Of a stretch of 64,000 nt of DNA, positions 26,775-36,074 are shown one piece after another (the first letter of the stretch is position 1; each line of letters starts with the position of its first letter). The DNA comes from Variovorax paradoxus B4. GTDB lineage: Bacteria > Pseudomonadota > Gammaproteobacteria > Burkholderiales > Burkholderiaceae_C. The notes below the pieces were generated by a model. That model was not told the origin of the DNA, searched no databases, and worked only from the letters and a program-made list of their open reading frames with translations. The stretch is taken from the NCBI RefSeq assembly GCF_000463015.1, contig NC_022247.1, positions 5,579,501-5,643,500 on the forward strand, written 5' to 3'. A program made the translations under genes and the position numbers.

Positions 26775-28097
26775 TCAACGGTTGACGAGTTGCTTGGGCG
26801 TGAGCCACACGCCGATGGCCCCGAGCACCAGCGCACCGGCCAGCACGTACATGCCGATCTGCGTGCTGCCCGTCAGGTCCTTGAGATAGCCGATGAGGTA
26901 CGGGCTCGCGAAGCCCGCGAGGTTGCCCACCGAGTTGATGGCCGCAATGCCGGCCGCTGCCGCCGTGCCCGAGAGAAAGGCGGTGGGCAACGACCAGAAG
27001 AGCGGCGCGCAGGTCAGCACGCCGGCCGCGGCGAGCGAGAGGAATGCGAGCGACACGACCGTATTCTGCGTGTACGACGCGGCCACCGTGAAGCCCACCG
27101 CGCCCATCAGCGCGGGCACGATCAGGTGCCAGCGGCGCTCCTGCCGGCGGTCGGCGCTGCGGCCGAAGAGGTTCATCGCGACGATCGCGCAGATGAACGG
27201 AATGGCGCTCAGGAGCCCGATGTGCAGGTTGCCCTTCACGCCCGTGGCCTTGACCAGCGTGGGCAGCCAGAAGGTCAGCGCGTACTGGCCCATCACGAAG
27301 GCGAAGTAGATGAGCGCCATCCACCACACGCGCATGTCGCGGAACATGGCGGCCACCGAGTGCGGCCCCTTGGCGCCATGCGCCTGGTCGCGCTCGACCT
27401 CGCGCTGCAGCAGGCTCTTTTCTTCGGGCGAGAGCCAGCGCGCATGCTGGATGCCGTTGTCCAGGTAGAGCAGCACCATCACCCCCACGAGCACGGCCGG
27501 AACGGCTTCGATGATGAACATCCACTGCCAGCCCTGCATCGACGACACGCCGTGGAAGGCGTCCATGATCCAGCCCGACAGCGGATTGCCGAAGATGCCC
27601 GCCACCGGAATGGCCGACATGAAGACCGCGATGATGCGCGCGCGCCGGTGCGCCGGATACCAGTGGGTGAGGTACAGGATCACGCCGGGATAGAAGCCCG
27701 CTTCCGCCACGCCGAGCAAAAAGCGCAGGATGTAGAAGCTGGTCGGCGTTTCCACGAACACGAAGCATGCCGACAGCAAGCCCCAGGTGATCATGATCCG
27801 CGCAATCCAGATGCGTGCGCCCACGCGGCTGAGCAGCAGGTTGCTCGGCACCTCGAACAGGAAGTAGCCCAGGAAGAAGATGCCCGCGCCCAGGCCGAAC
27901 ACCGTTTCGCTGAAGCCCAGGTCCTGTCCCATCTGGAGCTTGGCAAAGCCCACGTTCACGCGGTCGAGGTAGGCGACCACATAGCACAGCATCAGGAAGG
28001 GAACGAGGCGCCAGAACACCTTGGCGTAGGCGCGCTTCTCGAGCGCGGCATCGGCGGACACGGGCATTGCGCCCGCCGGAAGGGTGGAGGAAGTCAT
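26775..28097 (-). CDS. MFS transporter, anion:cation symporter (ACS) family
   Basis: A 440-residue inner-membrane symporter with 12 predicted helices, starting after a hydrophilic N-terminus (first helix near residue 28). YLDRVNVGFAKLQM near 42 is the ACS family signature; members import tartrate, galactonate, phthalate or other sugar acids with protons. It is the first gene of the tetronate operon, so it probably imports erythronate or threonate. A GntR-type gene ends 174 bp upstream, and a palindrome in that gap is a candidate operator. Confidence 0.92.
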   Translation of the reverse strand: MTSSTLPAGAMPVSADAALEKRAYAKVFWRLVPFLMLCYVVAYLDRVNVGFAKLQMGQDLGFSETVFGLGAGIFFLGYFLFEVPSNLLLSRVGARIWIARIMITWGLLSACFVFVETPTSFYILRFLLGVAEAGFYPGVILYLTHWYPAHRRARIIAVFMSAIPVAGIFGNPLSGWIMDAFHGVSSMQGWQWMFIIEAVPAVLVGVMVLLYLDNGIQHARWLSPEEKSLLQREVERDQAHGAKGPHSVAAMFRDMRVWWMALIYFAFVMGQYALTFWLPTLVKATGVKGNLHIGLLSAIPFICAIVAMNLFGRSADRRQERRWHLIVPALMGAVGFTVAASYTQNTVVSLAFLSLAAAGVLTCAPLFWSLPTAFLSGTAAAAGIAAINSVGNLAGFASPYLIGYLKDLTGSTQIGMYVLAGALVLGAIGVWLTPKQLVNR

Positions 28098-28167
28098 GAA
28101 AAGGGTTGTCCCGCTTTGGATGAAAAAGAGGCCTTGCCACCGCTGGCTCGCGCGCGGTTGCCGCCTT

Positions 28168-28190
28168 ATTTGTCAGGTCATCATACAAAT
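28168..28190 (-). promoter_or_regulatory. Candidate GntR operator before the tetronate operon
   Basis: Inverted repeat ATTTGT-N11-ACAAAT inside a strikingly AT-rich patch of an otherwise GC-rich gap, 71 bp before the MFS start. The inner TGTCAG...CATACA segment adds partial symmetry. FadR-type GntR proteins bind short palindromes of this kind. Position and base composition support an operator or promoter; the assignment to this GntR protein is inferred. Confidence 0.45.
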
Positions 28191-28206
28191 TTGATTTCGG
28201 AGCTTT

Positions 28207-28250
28207 GCCTCGGGTAAACCCGAAGGCATCGCCGTCTGCGGCGCCTTTTT
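28207..28250. terminator. Hairpins after the GntR gene
   Basis: GCCTCGGGT / ACCCGAAGGC (28207-28227) forms a hairpin downstream of the GntR stop. Beside it a GC-rich inverted block with a T5 run on the plus strand (28226-28250) would terminate plus-strand transcription only. On the minus strand the first hairpin lacks a U tract, so its role as the GntR terminator is weak. Confidence 0.35.
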
Positions 28251-28271
28251 GGTTTCCTTGTGTGTCGCGGC

Positions 28272-29048
28272 TCAGCTGCCGACCGGCCAGCCTTCGACCA
28301 GCGGCCGCGCGAGCTGCGCGCCCTCCTGCTGCCAGAACGCGGGGTCGGCCTGCTCGATGCGGCGGATCGCGTTGTCCATGTGGGACTTGGCCGCCTCGCG
28401 GGCCCGCAGCGCATCGCCGGCCTCGATGGCCTCGACGATGCGGGCGTGCTCCTGCGCCACCTCGCGCGCGAAGTCGGCACGGCGCGCCTCGTTGGCGCGC
28501 GTGACGCGCGTGGCGCCGTGCAGGAACTGCCGCAGGTACTGCAGCGTGCCGATCAGGAACGGGTTGCGCGCGGCCTCGGCGATGGCGCTGTGAAAGCGCA
28601 CGTCTTCCTCGGCGCCATTGCCGCCCGCGGCCACGGCCGCATGCAGCGCGTCGATGGCCGCGCGGATGCGCTGCACGTCGTCGGACGTGCGGCGCTCGGC
28701 CGCGAGCGCGGCCACCTCGGCCTCGAGCGCGCGGCGCAGTTCGACCATCTGGATCACCGCTTCGCGCGACGCCACGTGCGGCATCTCGAAGCGCAGCGGC
28801 TCCACGCCCGCGGCGCGCACGTACACGCCGCTGCCCTGGCGCGAATCGAGCAGCCCCAGCGACTTGAGCCGCGACACCGCCTCGCGCACCACCGTGCGGC
28901 TCACGCCGAACTGCGCGGCCAGCGCGCTCTCGGTCGGCAGGCGGTCGCCCTCGGACAGGCGCCCGCTGCGCACTTCGGCGGCCAATGCGTCGGCCACCTG
29001 GTCGGCGAGGCGGGCACCGGGAGCGATGGATTGGAAGCGGGCGGTCAT
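28272..29048 (-). CDS. GntR-family regulator, FadR subfamily
   Basis: A 258-residue regulator: winged helix at about 12-80 (PTESALAAQFGVSRTVVREA) and a C-terminal FCD ligand-binding helical bundle (about 95-235) with the metal-binding Asp and His pattern, for example DVRFHSAIAEAARNP near 155. The frame is open to 29114, but the ATG at 29048 gives the normal family length. It lies directly upstream of, and co-directional with, the tetronate operon and probably represses it until erythronate, threonate or an oxo-derivative binds. The ligand is inferred from context. Confidence 0.9.
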   Translation of the reverse strand: MTARFQSIAPGARLADQVADALAAEVRSGRLSEGDRLPTESALAAQFGVSRTVVREAVSRLKSLGLLDSRQGSGVYVRAAGVEPLRFEMPHVASREAVIQMVELRRALEAEVAALAAERRTSDDVQRIRAAIDALHAAVAAGGNGAEEDVRFHSAIAEAARNPFLIGTLQYLRQFLHGATRVTRANEARRADFAREVAQEHARIVEAIEAGDALRAREAAKSHMDNAIRRIEQADPAFWQQEGAQLARPLVEGWPVGS

Positions 29049-29126
29049 GGGCGCGAAAGGGATGGGGCCTGCGACTCTAACGCAGGCCCGCGCGGCAAGG
29101 CACCGACAAGGCACCCCCCGGAAGAC

Positions 29127-31793
29127 TCAGCCGAGTGCGTGCCGCGCCGCGTTCGCAATGCTCGCCGCATCCACCCCGAAGAACTCCCGCAGCGCCGCGC
29201 GCGTGTCGCTGCGCCCGAAGCCGTCGGTGCCCAGCGTGAGATAGCGACGGCCTCCGGGCAGGAAGGCGCGCACGCTCTCCGGCACTGCGCGCACGTAGTC
29301 GGTGGCGGCAACGATCGGGCCCTTGCCGGCGCCGAGCTGCTGCGCAATGAACGGCACGCCGACTTCCTTTTCGCCCGCGATGGCGCGCTTCTCGGAGGCC
29401 AGACCATCGCGCGCAAGCTCGCTCCAGCTCGTGACGCTGAACACCTCGGCCTCGATGCCTTCGTCGGCCAGCAACTGCGCGGCCTTGACGACTTCGGTGA
29501 GGATGGCGCCCGAGCCCATCAGCGTGACCTTCTTCTTCGCCTTGCCCGAGATTGGCCCATACACGCCGAAGCGGTAGCACCCGCGCAGGATGCCGGCCTC
29601 CGCGCCTTGCGGCACATCGGGCTGGGCGTAGTTCTCGTTCATGAGCGTGACGTAATAGAACACGTCCTTCTGCTCGACCAGCATCTCGCGGATGCCCGCA
29701 TCGACGATCACCGCCATCTCGCCCGCAAAGGCGGGGTCGTAGGCCCTGCAGTTGGGAATGGTCGCGGCCACGAGGTGGCTGCTGCCGTCCTGGTGCTGCA
29801 GGCCTTCGCCGCCGAGCGTGGTGCGGCCCGAGGTGGCGCCCAGCAGGAAGCCGCGCGCGCGCTGGTCGGCCGCGGCCCAGATGGCGTCGCCCACGCGCTG
29901 GAAGCCGAACATCGAGTAGTAGATGTAGAAGGGCAGCATCGCGAGGCCGTGCACGCTGTAGCTGGTGGCCGCGGCCGTCCAGCTGGCGACGGCGCCGGCT
30001 TCGCTGATGCCTTCCTCGAGGATCTGGCCGTCGGTGGCTTCGCGGTAGCTCAGCACCGAGCCGATGTCCTCGGGCGCATAGCGCTGGCCCACGCTCGAAT
30101 AGATGCCGACCTGCTTGAACAGGTTGGCCATGCCGAAGGTGCGCGCCTCGTCGGCCACGATGGGCACGATGCGCGGGCCCAGCGCCTTGTCCTTCAGCAG
30201 GTTGCCCAGCATGCGCACGAAGGCCATGGTGGTGCTCATTTCCTTGCCGGCCGCCGCGGTGGCGAACTGCGCGTAGCTCGCGATGTCGGGCTTGGGCACC
30301 GCCTCGCACGCGGTCTCGCGTCGCGGCATGGCACCGCCGAGTGCGGCGCGGTGGCTGCGCAGGTACTGCATCTCGGCGCTGTCTTCGGGCGGACGGTAGA
30401 AGTCCATCGCAATGGCTTGCGCATCGGTCAGCGGCAGGCTGAAGCGGTCGCGGAATTCCAGCAGGTCGACGTCGCCCATCTTCTTGTGCGAGTGGGTGGT
30501 CATCTTGCCCTGCGCGGCGCTGCCCATGCCGTAGCCCTTCTTGGTGTGGGCGAGGATCACGGTGGGCCGGCCCTTGTGGGCGGCAGCGGCGGCATAGGCC
30601 GCATGGATCTTCACGAGGTCGTGGCCGCCGCGCTTCAGGCGGTCGATCTGCTCGTCGGTCATGCCTTCGGCCAGGCGCGCGAGCTCGGGGTTCTGGCCGA
30701 AGAAGTTGTCGCGGTTGAAGCGGCCGTCCTTGGCCGCGAAGGTCTGCATCTGGCCGTCGACGGTTTCGGCGAACACGCGCGCCAGCGCACCACTGGCGTC
30801 CTGCGCGAAGAGGCCGTCCCAGTCGCTGCCCCAGACCAGCTTGATGACGTTCCAGCCCGCGCCGGCGAAGAGCTTTTCGAGCTCGTCGATGATGCGGCCG
30901 TTGCCGCGCACCGGGCCGTCCAGGCGCTGCAGGTTGCAGTTGACGACCCACACGAGGTTGTCGAGCTTCTCGCGCGCGGCCAGCGTCAGGGCGCTCATCG
31001 ATTCGGGCTCGTCCATCTCGCCGTCGCCGAACACGCCCCACACTTTCCGCCCTTCGCAGTCGAGCAGGTTGCGGTGCGTGAGGTAGCGCATGAAGCGCGC
31101 GTGATAGATCGAGCTGATGGGGCCGATGCCCATCGAGCCGGTCGGGAACTGCCAGAAGTCCGGCATCAGGTACGGATGCGGATAGCTGCTGAGGCCGCGC
31201 GCGCCGCTGCCTTCGGTGAATGCGGGCGCTGTCAGTTCCTGGCGATAGTGCTTCAGGTCTTCTTCGCCGAGGCGGCCTTCGAGGTAGGCACGCGCATAGA
31301 CGCCGGGTGCGCTGTGCGGCTGGAAGAACACGAGGTCGCCGCGGTGCGCACCTTCGCCCGAGTCCTTGCGCGCGTGGAAGAAATGGTTGAAGCCCGTCTC
31401 GAACAGATCGGCCGCGCTCGCATAGCTGGCGATATGGCCGCCGAGCTCGCCATAGGCCTGGTTGGCCCTGGCCACCATCGCGAGCGCGTTCCACCGCATC
31501 AGGGAGGCGAGCTTTTCCTCGACCGCGAGGTCGCCCGGGAACGGCGGCTGGTCTTCCACGGCAATGGTGTTGACGTAAGGCGTCGCGAGCTCGGGCTGCC
31601 AGCCGATGCGTTGCTGCCGCGCAAGGCGGGCGAGCTCCGCCAGCATCTGCCGGGCGCGCTGGGGCCCGTGCGCCTGGGCCAGCGCCAGGAAGGCGTCGCG
31701 CCATTCGGCGGTCTCTGCGGGATCGGGGTCGTGCGAGAGCGGCGTGTCGAGCAGCAGCGCGCGCATCTGGTCGGCGGAAATCGGGGCGTTCAT
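29127..31793 (-). CDS. aceE: Pyruvate dehydrogenase E1-type component (AceE/MdeB family)
   Basis: An 888-residue homodimeric thiamine-diphosphate E1 enzyme, normal length for AceE. The thiamine motif GDGEMDEPESMSAL is near residue 230, with GLSSYPHPYLMPDFWQ near 180 and the catalytic-region GRTTLGGEGLQHQDGSSH near 650. It decarboxylates a 2-oxo acid and acylates a lipoyl E2. No aceF or lpd gene is adjacent; instead a divergent Lrp-type gene lies 105 bp away. This matches the mdeB-mdeR arrangement of Pseudomonas putida, where the E1 serves 2-oxobutyrate from methionine, so a specialised rather than housekeeping E1 is plausible. Confidence 0.93.
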   Translation of the reverse strand: MNAPISADQMRALLLDTPLSHDPDPAETAEWRDAFLALAQAHGPQRARQMLAELARLARQQRIGWQPELATPYVNTIAVEDQPPFPGDLAVEEKLASLMRWNALAMVARANQAYGELGGHIASYASAADLFETGFNHFFHARKDSGEGAHRGDLVFFQPHSAPGVYARAYLEGRLGEEDLKHYRQELTAPAFTEGSGARGLSSYPHPYLMPDFWQFPTGSMGIGPISSIYHARFMRYLTHRNLLDCEGRKVWGVFGDGEMDEPESMSALTLAAREKLDNLVWVVNCNLQRLDGPVRGNGRIIDELEKLFAGAGWNVIKLVWGSDWDGLFAQDASGALARVFAETVDGQMQTFAAKDGRFNRDNFFGQNPELARLAEGMTDEQIDRLKRGGHDLVKIHAAYAAAAAHKGRPTVILAHTKKGYGMGSAAQGKMTTHSHKKMGDVDLLEFRDRFSLPLTDAQAIAMDFYRPPEDSAEMQYLRSHRAALGGAMPRRETACEAVPKPDIASYAQFATAAAGKEMSTTMAFVRMLGNLLKDKALGPRIVPIVADEARTFGMANLFKQVGIYSSVGQRYAPEDIGSVLSYREATDGQILEEGISEAGAVASWTAAATSYSVHGLAMLPFYIYYSMFGFQRVGDAIWAAADQRARGFLLGATSGRTTLGGEGLQHQDGSSHLVAATIPNCRAYDPAFAGEMAVIVDAGIREMLVEQKDVFYYVTLMNENYAQPDVPQGAEAGILRGCYRFGVYGPISGKAKKKVTLMGSGAILTEVVKAAQLLADEGIEAEVFSVTSWSELARDGLASEKRAIAGEKEVGVPFIAQQLGAGKGPIVAATDYVRAVPESVRAFLPGGRRYLTLGTDGFGRSDTRAALREFFGVDAASIANAARHALG

Positions 31794-31898
31794 GCCGGCA
31801 CTTTAGGCCGCCCTGCGACAAATTAGCTACCGGTGCAGCCAATCCCATGCGAGCATCGCAGCATAAAATTCCGGCAATTCTTTATTTGGCGGCATTTC

Positions 31899-32384
31899 AT
31901 GCAACTGGACACGATCGACCTGCGCATCCTTGACGAGCTGCAGCGCGACGGCGCACTGTCGAACGTGGAACTGGCGCGGCGCGTGCACCTCTCGCCCTCC
32001 CCGTGCCTCGCGCGCGTGAAGATGCTCGAGGCGAATGGCGTGATCGACCGTTATGTGGCGCTCGCAAGCGCCAAGGCGCTGGGCCTGGGGCTCAACGTGT
32101 TCATCTCGATCAGCCTCACGACGCAGAGCAAGCAGTCGCTCGCCGACTTCGAGCAGCGCATTGCCGAGCATGACGAGGTGATGGAGTGCTACCTGATGAC
32201 GGGCGACAGCGACTACCTGATCCGCATCGCGGTGGCCGACATGGCGGCACTGGAGAAGTTCATCCTGGAACAGCTCACGCCGATTCCGGGCATCGAGAAG
32301 ATCCGGTCGAGCTTTGCGCTCAAGCAGGTCAGATACAAAACGGCGCTGCCGTTGCCGGGAGCGCCGCTTCAGTTCAAAGGGTGA
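31899..32384 (+). CDS. Lrp/AsnC family transcriptional regulator (MdeR/BkdR-like position)
   Basis: A 161-residue Lrp-family protein: winged helix at about 3-60 (IDLRILDELQRDGALSNVEL) and RAM domain (about 68-145, YLMTGDSDYLIRIAVAD). The start MQLDTIDLR is the family-typical one; a longer frame reaches back to 31833 with no ATG-specific signal. It is divergent from the aceE-type gene, with an AT-rich 105-bp gap (AATTCTTTATTTGG, and TAAAAT at 31864) suitable for Lrp binding and promoters. It probably activates the dehydrogenase in response to an amino acid such as methionine or a branched-chain residue. Confidence 0.91.
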   Translation: MQLDTIDLRILDELQRDGALSNVELARRVHLSPSPCLARVKMLEANGVIDRYVALASAKALGLGLNVFISISLTTQSKQSLADFEQRIAEHDEVMECYLMTGDSDYLIRIAVADMAALEKFILEQLTPIPGIEKIRSSFALKQVRYKTALPLPGAPLQFKG

Positions 32385-32427
32385 GCCAGCCACCCGCGTG
32401 GGCGGCCTGGTTCATCGCCGGCCGTCG

Positions 32428-34677
32428 TCAGCTGCCGATGCGTCCGCCGTCATCCTTGGTGATGACGATGGTTGCCGAGCGCGGGCGCTTGCCTGCACCA
32501 TAGCCCGCATTGGAAGGCCACTGGCTGGTGTACTTCGAGGGATCCGTCAGGTCGGCTTGCTTGGTGCTTTCGCCCGGGTGCTGGATGTTGACGAAGATCG
32601 CCTTGCCGTCCGGCGTTTCGCAGAGGCCGGTGAGCTCGCAGCTCGAAGGGCCTACCAGGAAGCGCTTGAGCGTGTCCGCCGTCGGCTGCTTGCCGATCAT
32701 GGTGTCGACCGTGTACTGCGTGCTGTCCGCGCGCTGGTAGGTCAGCGTCTTCTTGGCGCCGTCGCCGACCTGGCCCGGCAGCGCGGCCAGCATCATGCAG
32801 TTGGTCACGTCGGTGTAGGCGCCGTCGTCGGTCTGGATCCAGCAGATGCCGGTCGAGCGGCTGAACACCAGGCCGTCGGGGCTGGAGAAGTCCTGGTCGG
32901 CTGTGAGCTTCGAGAGATTGACCGTGTCGGCATTGGCGCCCGACTCGGCGCCGAAGGCGTAGACGTCCCAGCGGAAGCTGGTGCTCGCCGGATTGCCGCC
33001 AGCATCGGCCATGCGCAGGATGTGGCCGTTCGGATTGCCGGATTGCGCCGTCGCGCCCTTGAAGTCGGTGTAGACACGCGGATTGGCCGGATCGGGGGCC
33101 AGCTGCGAGGACGAGGCCGGCTCGATGCGCCGGTTGCTATTGTTGGTCAGCGTGAGGTAGACCTCGCCGTTGGCCGGGTTGGTGGCGCACCACTCGGGGC
33201 GGTCCATCTTGGTGGCGCCCGCGGCGTCGGCGGCGAGGCGCGCGTTGACCACCACGTCGGCCAGGTTCGCAAACGAATAGCCGGCAAAGCCCGCCACCGC
33301 CGGGTTCGACAGCGACAGCTCCAGCCAGGTGCCCGCGCCGTCGGCATCGAAGCGCGCCACGTAGAGCGTGCCCTGGTCGAGGTACTTGGCGCCGGTGGCG
33401 AGCGGATCGGCCGGGTTGGCATCGGCCTCGGACCAGACCGCGTCGGAAACGAACTTGTAGAAGTACTCGTTGCGCGCATCGTCGCCCATGTAGCAGGCCA
33501 CCTTCTGGCCCGCGACCGGCTTGCTGAAGGCGATGCTCTCGTGCGCATAGCGGCCCAGTGCGGTGCGCTTGACGCCCAGCTTCGACTTGTTGTACGGGTC
33601 GAACTCGACGACGAAGCCCATGCCGTTCATCTCGTTGCGGTAGTCATCCGTGCCGTCGACGGAAGCACCGGTCTTGCTGATGTTCCAGCGCTGGTACTTG
33701 TCGTCAGCGCCGCCGGTTTCCCAGCCGTGGCGGCTGGTCGCGCCGGCGTTGCGGCCGTAGCGCTTGAGCGAGGTCACGCTCTTATCGTTGCCGCGCGCGG
33801 CATCGTCGCCTGCGGCGCGGGTGAAGTAGCCGAACCAGTTCTCCTCGCCGGTGAGGAAGGTGCCCCACGGCGTCTTGCCGGTGCCGCAGTTGTTGAGCGT
33901 GCCGCGCGTCTTCACGCCTGTGGGCGAGTACTTGGTCTTCATCAGCGCGTCGCCCTTCGCGGGGCCGGCGATGTCGATCTCGGTCAAGGGCGTGACGCGG
34001 CGGTTGAAGGCCGAATCCTGGATGTAGCTCCATTTGCCGGCGCCGTCCTTGCGCACTTCGAGGACCGCGATGCCGTGAACGGCAGTTTCCTTGTCCACTT
34101 CCGCTGCCGGGCGAGGCAGTGTGGTGGTGCCGCCGTTGGCGTGCAGGAAGAACGAGGAAAGCGTTTCGTCGGTGGTTGCCTCATGGTTCACCGCGAGCAG
34201 GCCGCGATCGATGCTCGAGTCGGAGCGCTTGCCGTCGGCGCCCAGGCCGAACCACTCCATGCCGTCGTGGTGGTCGCCGCCGCGGTTCTCGAAGCCGGTG
34301 TCGGTGCCGTCGTTGGCATAGGCCGGCGTGGCGCCGGTCAAGGGATCGCCCAGGGCATACAAGACACTGGCGCTGTAGCCGGCGGGAATGAGCACGCTGT
34401 CGGCCAGGCTCTTGGATACGGCGCCGAAGCCCAGGAGTTTCTCGGTCGGTCCGGGCGCAGGTCCGGGGGCTGGTGCAGGTGCCGGCGCAGGTGCCGGGGG
34501 AATGATGGGGAATGCCACGCCGCCGCCACTGCCGCCGCCGCAGGCAGTCAGCACGGCAGAGCCGACGCCGCCCAGCAGCAGGCCGCGCCGGTTGAGCCGG
34601 CTGGTCAGCACGCTGTCGAATGTGGGATTGGCGGATCGGTTGGAGTCTTCGTCGTTGAAATCAATGCGGTCTGACAT
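32428..34677 (-). CDS. PhoX-family alkaline phosphatase (DUF839), Tat-exported
   Basis: A 749-residue calcium- and iron-dependent phosphatase of the PhoX type. The N-terminus has a Tat signal with the twin arginine in LNRRGLLLGGVGSAVLTACG near residue 30; the Cys at its end could make a lipoprotein. Residues 52-75 are a Gly/Pro/Ala-rich linker with an alternating AP tract. The beta-propeller core includes WFGLGADGKRSDSS, LAVNHEATTDE near 163 and SPDGLVFSRSTGICWIQTDD near 600. It releases phosphate from organic esters outside the cytoplasm. I see no clear Pho box upstream. Confidence 0.9.
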   Translation of the reverse strand: MSDRIDFNDEDSNRSANPTFDSVLTSRLNRRGLLLGGVGSAVLTACGGGSGGGVAFPIIPPAPAPAPAPAPGPAPGPTEKLLGFGAVSKSLADSVLIPAGYSASVLYALGDPLTGATPAYANDGTDTGFENRGGDHHDGMEWFGLGADGKRSDSSIDRGLLAVNHEATTDETLSSFFLHANGGTTTLPRPAAEVDKETAVHGIAVLEVRKDGAGKWSYIQDSAFNRRVTPLTEIDIAGPAKGDALMKTKYSPTGVKTRGTLNNCGTGKTPWGTFLTGEENWFGYFTRAAGDDAARGNDKSVTSLKRYGRNAGATSRHGWETGGADDKYQRWNISKTGASVDGTDDYRNEMNGMGFVVEFDPYNKSKLGVKRTALGRYAHESIAFSKPVAGQKVACYMGDDARNEYFYKFVSDAVWSEADANPADPLATGAKYLDQGTLYVARFDADGAGTWLELSLSNPAVAGFAGYSFANLADVVVNARLAADAAGATKMDRPEWCATNPANGEVYLTLTNNSNRRIEPASSSQLAPDPANPRVYTDFKGATAQSGNPNGHILRMADAGGNPASTSFRWDVYAFGAESGANADTVNLSKLTADQDFSSPDGLVFSRSTGICWIQTDDGAYTDVTNCMMLAALPGQVGDGAKKTLTYQRADSTQYTVDTMIGKQPTADTLKRFLVGPSSCELTGLCETPDGKAIFVNIQHPGESTKQADLTDPSKYTSQWPSNAGYGAGKRPRSATIVITKDDGGRIGS

Positions 34678-34777
34678 GGAGGATCTCGTGGGGTATTGGA
34701 AAAAAAACACCCCATGCTAGAAACCGCCCATGACATCGCCGTGAATACGGAATGACAGTCTGCTTACTTCCTAAGTC

Positions 34778-35914
34778 TTACTGCTTGGGCCACAGCGCCC
34801 ACAGGCGCAGCGGCTGGTTCATGCTGGCGGCAAGGCGCCCCGCATCGGCACCGGTGCCGGCAAAGTAGTCCGCGCGCACGGCCCCCAGGATGGCGCTGCC
34901 GGTGTCCTGCGCCACCACCAGCTTCTGCAGCTGCGCCGCCGGCCCGCTCGACGCGAGCCAGACCGGCGTGCCGTACGGAATGCTCTCGCGGTCGACCGCA
35001 ATGGAGCGCCCCGCCGTCAGCGGCACGCCCTGCGCGCCGCGCGGGCCGAAGGCAGCGTCGAGCTCGCTCATGGTTTCCTCGCGGAAGAACACATAGCGCG
35101 GATTGCTCCACAGCAGCTGCGTCACGCGCTGCGGGTTCTGCGCGGCCCATGCCTTGGTGTCGTCGGGCCACTTGCCGACCTTGGCCACGCCCTGGGCGAT
35201 CAGCCATTGCTGCACGCTCTTGTACGGCTGCTCGTTGGTGGCCGAGAACGCCACGCGCACGGTGCGCTGGATGCCGTTGGCCTCGGTGATGCGAAGGCGC
35301 CCGGAGCCCTGGATGTGCAGCATCAGCGCGTCGATGGGGTCGGCCATCCATGCGATCTCGCGGCCGCGCAGCGCGGCCTGGGCTTCGGGCAGGGTTTCGA
35401 TTTCCTGCCGGGTGTACCAGGGCCGGCGCGGGACCAGTCCGTCCGGCGCCTGGTAGATCGGAACGCTGAAAGTGGCAGTGGGCACGCGCGAAGCTTCGTA
35501 CACCGGCTCGTAGTAGCTCGTGAGCTTGCCTTCGCTCGAGCCCGCGAGCGACTCGACGCGATAGGGCTGCAGCCTGTCGGTCATCCACTGGCGCTGCTCC
35601 TCCGGCGTGGCGATGGCCAGCTGGCGCACGTCGCGGCACAGCGGCGCAAAGGCGGCGTTGGGCCGCGCGCAATTGGCGAGCAGCGCAATCCAGGCTTCGT
35701 GCAGCGGGTCGTCGCCGAAACCCGGCAGCTCGGACCAGCCGACGGGCACCCACCGGCTCTTGGGATGGGCCAGCGAACCGGTCAGCGGTCCGAGGTCGCG
35801 CGGCGGCGTAACGTCGGCGCGGGGTGGCGTGTCGGGCGCGCGCGGGGCGATCGAGCAGCCGGCCAGCGTTGTTACGATCGCGAGCCCAACCAGCCACTGG
35901 AGTCCATTTCTCAT
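34778..35914 (-). CDS. mltA: Membrane-bound lytic murein transglycosylase A
   Basis: A 378-residue outer-membrane lipoprotein that cleaves peptidoglycan to anhydromuropeptides. MRNGLQWLVGLAIVTTLAGC is the signal with lipobox LAGC. The MltA barrel contains LTSYYEPVYEAS near 137 and MLHIQGSGRLRI near 213; the 3D domain at the C-terminus carries the catalytic Asp in VVAQDTGSAILG near 338. The start at 35914 is fixed by the lipobox; its first two bases overlap the start codon of a small divergent gene. Confidence 0.93.
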   Translation of the reverse strand: MRNGLQWLVGLAIVTTLAGCSIAPRAPDTPPRADVTPPRDLGPLTGSLAHPKSRWVPVGWSELPGFGDDPLHEAWIALLANCARPNAAFAPLCRDVRQLAIATPEEQRQWMTDRLQPYRVESLAGSSEGKLTSYYEPVYEASRVPTATFSVPIYQAPDGLVPRRPWYTRQEIETLPEAQAALRGREIAWMADPIDALMLHIQGSGRLRITEANGIQRTVRVAFSATNEQPYKSVQQWLIAQGVAKVGKWPDDTKAWAAQNPQRVTQLLWSNPRYVFFREETMSELDAAFGPRGAQGVPLTAGRSIAVDRESIPYGTPVWLASSGPAAQLQKLVVAQDTGSAILGAVRADYFAGTGADAGRLAASMNQPLRLWALWPKQ

Positions 35915-36074
35915 GGGTTTGATTTTGCTTGAAGCCCTTGGGGCCGGACTCGTGTTCATATTGATCGTCTGGTGGACCATGTTTTCCGGTCGAAAAAAGG
36001 GCGAACTGCACGACGACGAAGCCGCCGATGGCAACGGAGCCGACGAAAAGACCGATCGCCCGCCCGAAGCGTGA
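35913..36074 (+). CDS. Small single-pass membrane protein, conserved hypothetical (53 aa)
   Basis: A 53-residue protein: one hydrophobic helix (about residues 3-24, LILLEALGAGLVFILIVWW) followed by a basic patch FSGRKKGE and an acidic tail DDEAADGNGADEKTD. The start codon overlaps the mltA start by two bases in the opposite direction. Composition is protein-like and not a translation of the mltA antisense strand, since the gene lies beyond mltA. The helix/basic/acidic layout matches small proteins I associate with Comamonadaceae next to mltA, but I cannot confirm this. Function unknown. Confidence 0.6.
   Translation: MGLILLEALGAGLVFILIVWWTMFSGRKKGELHDDEAADGNGADEKTDRPPEA

Noticed and set aside
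28260..31826. 1188-codon plus-strand open frame
   Set aside because: Antisense shadow of the aceE-type and GntR genes, which carry clear family motifs.
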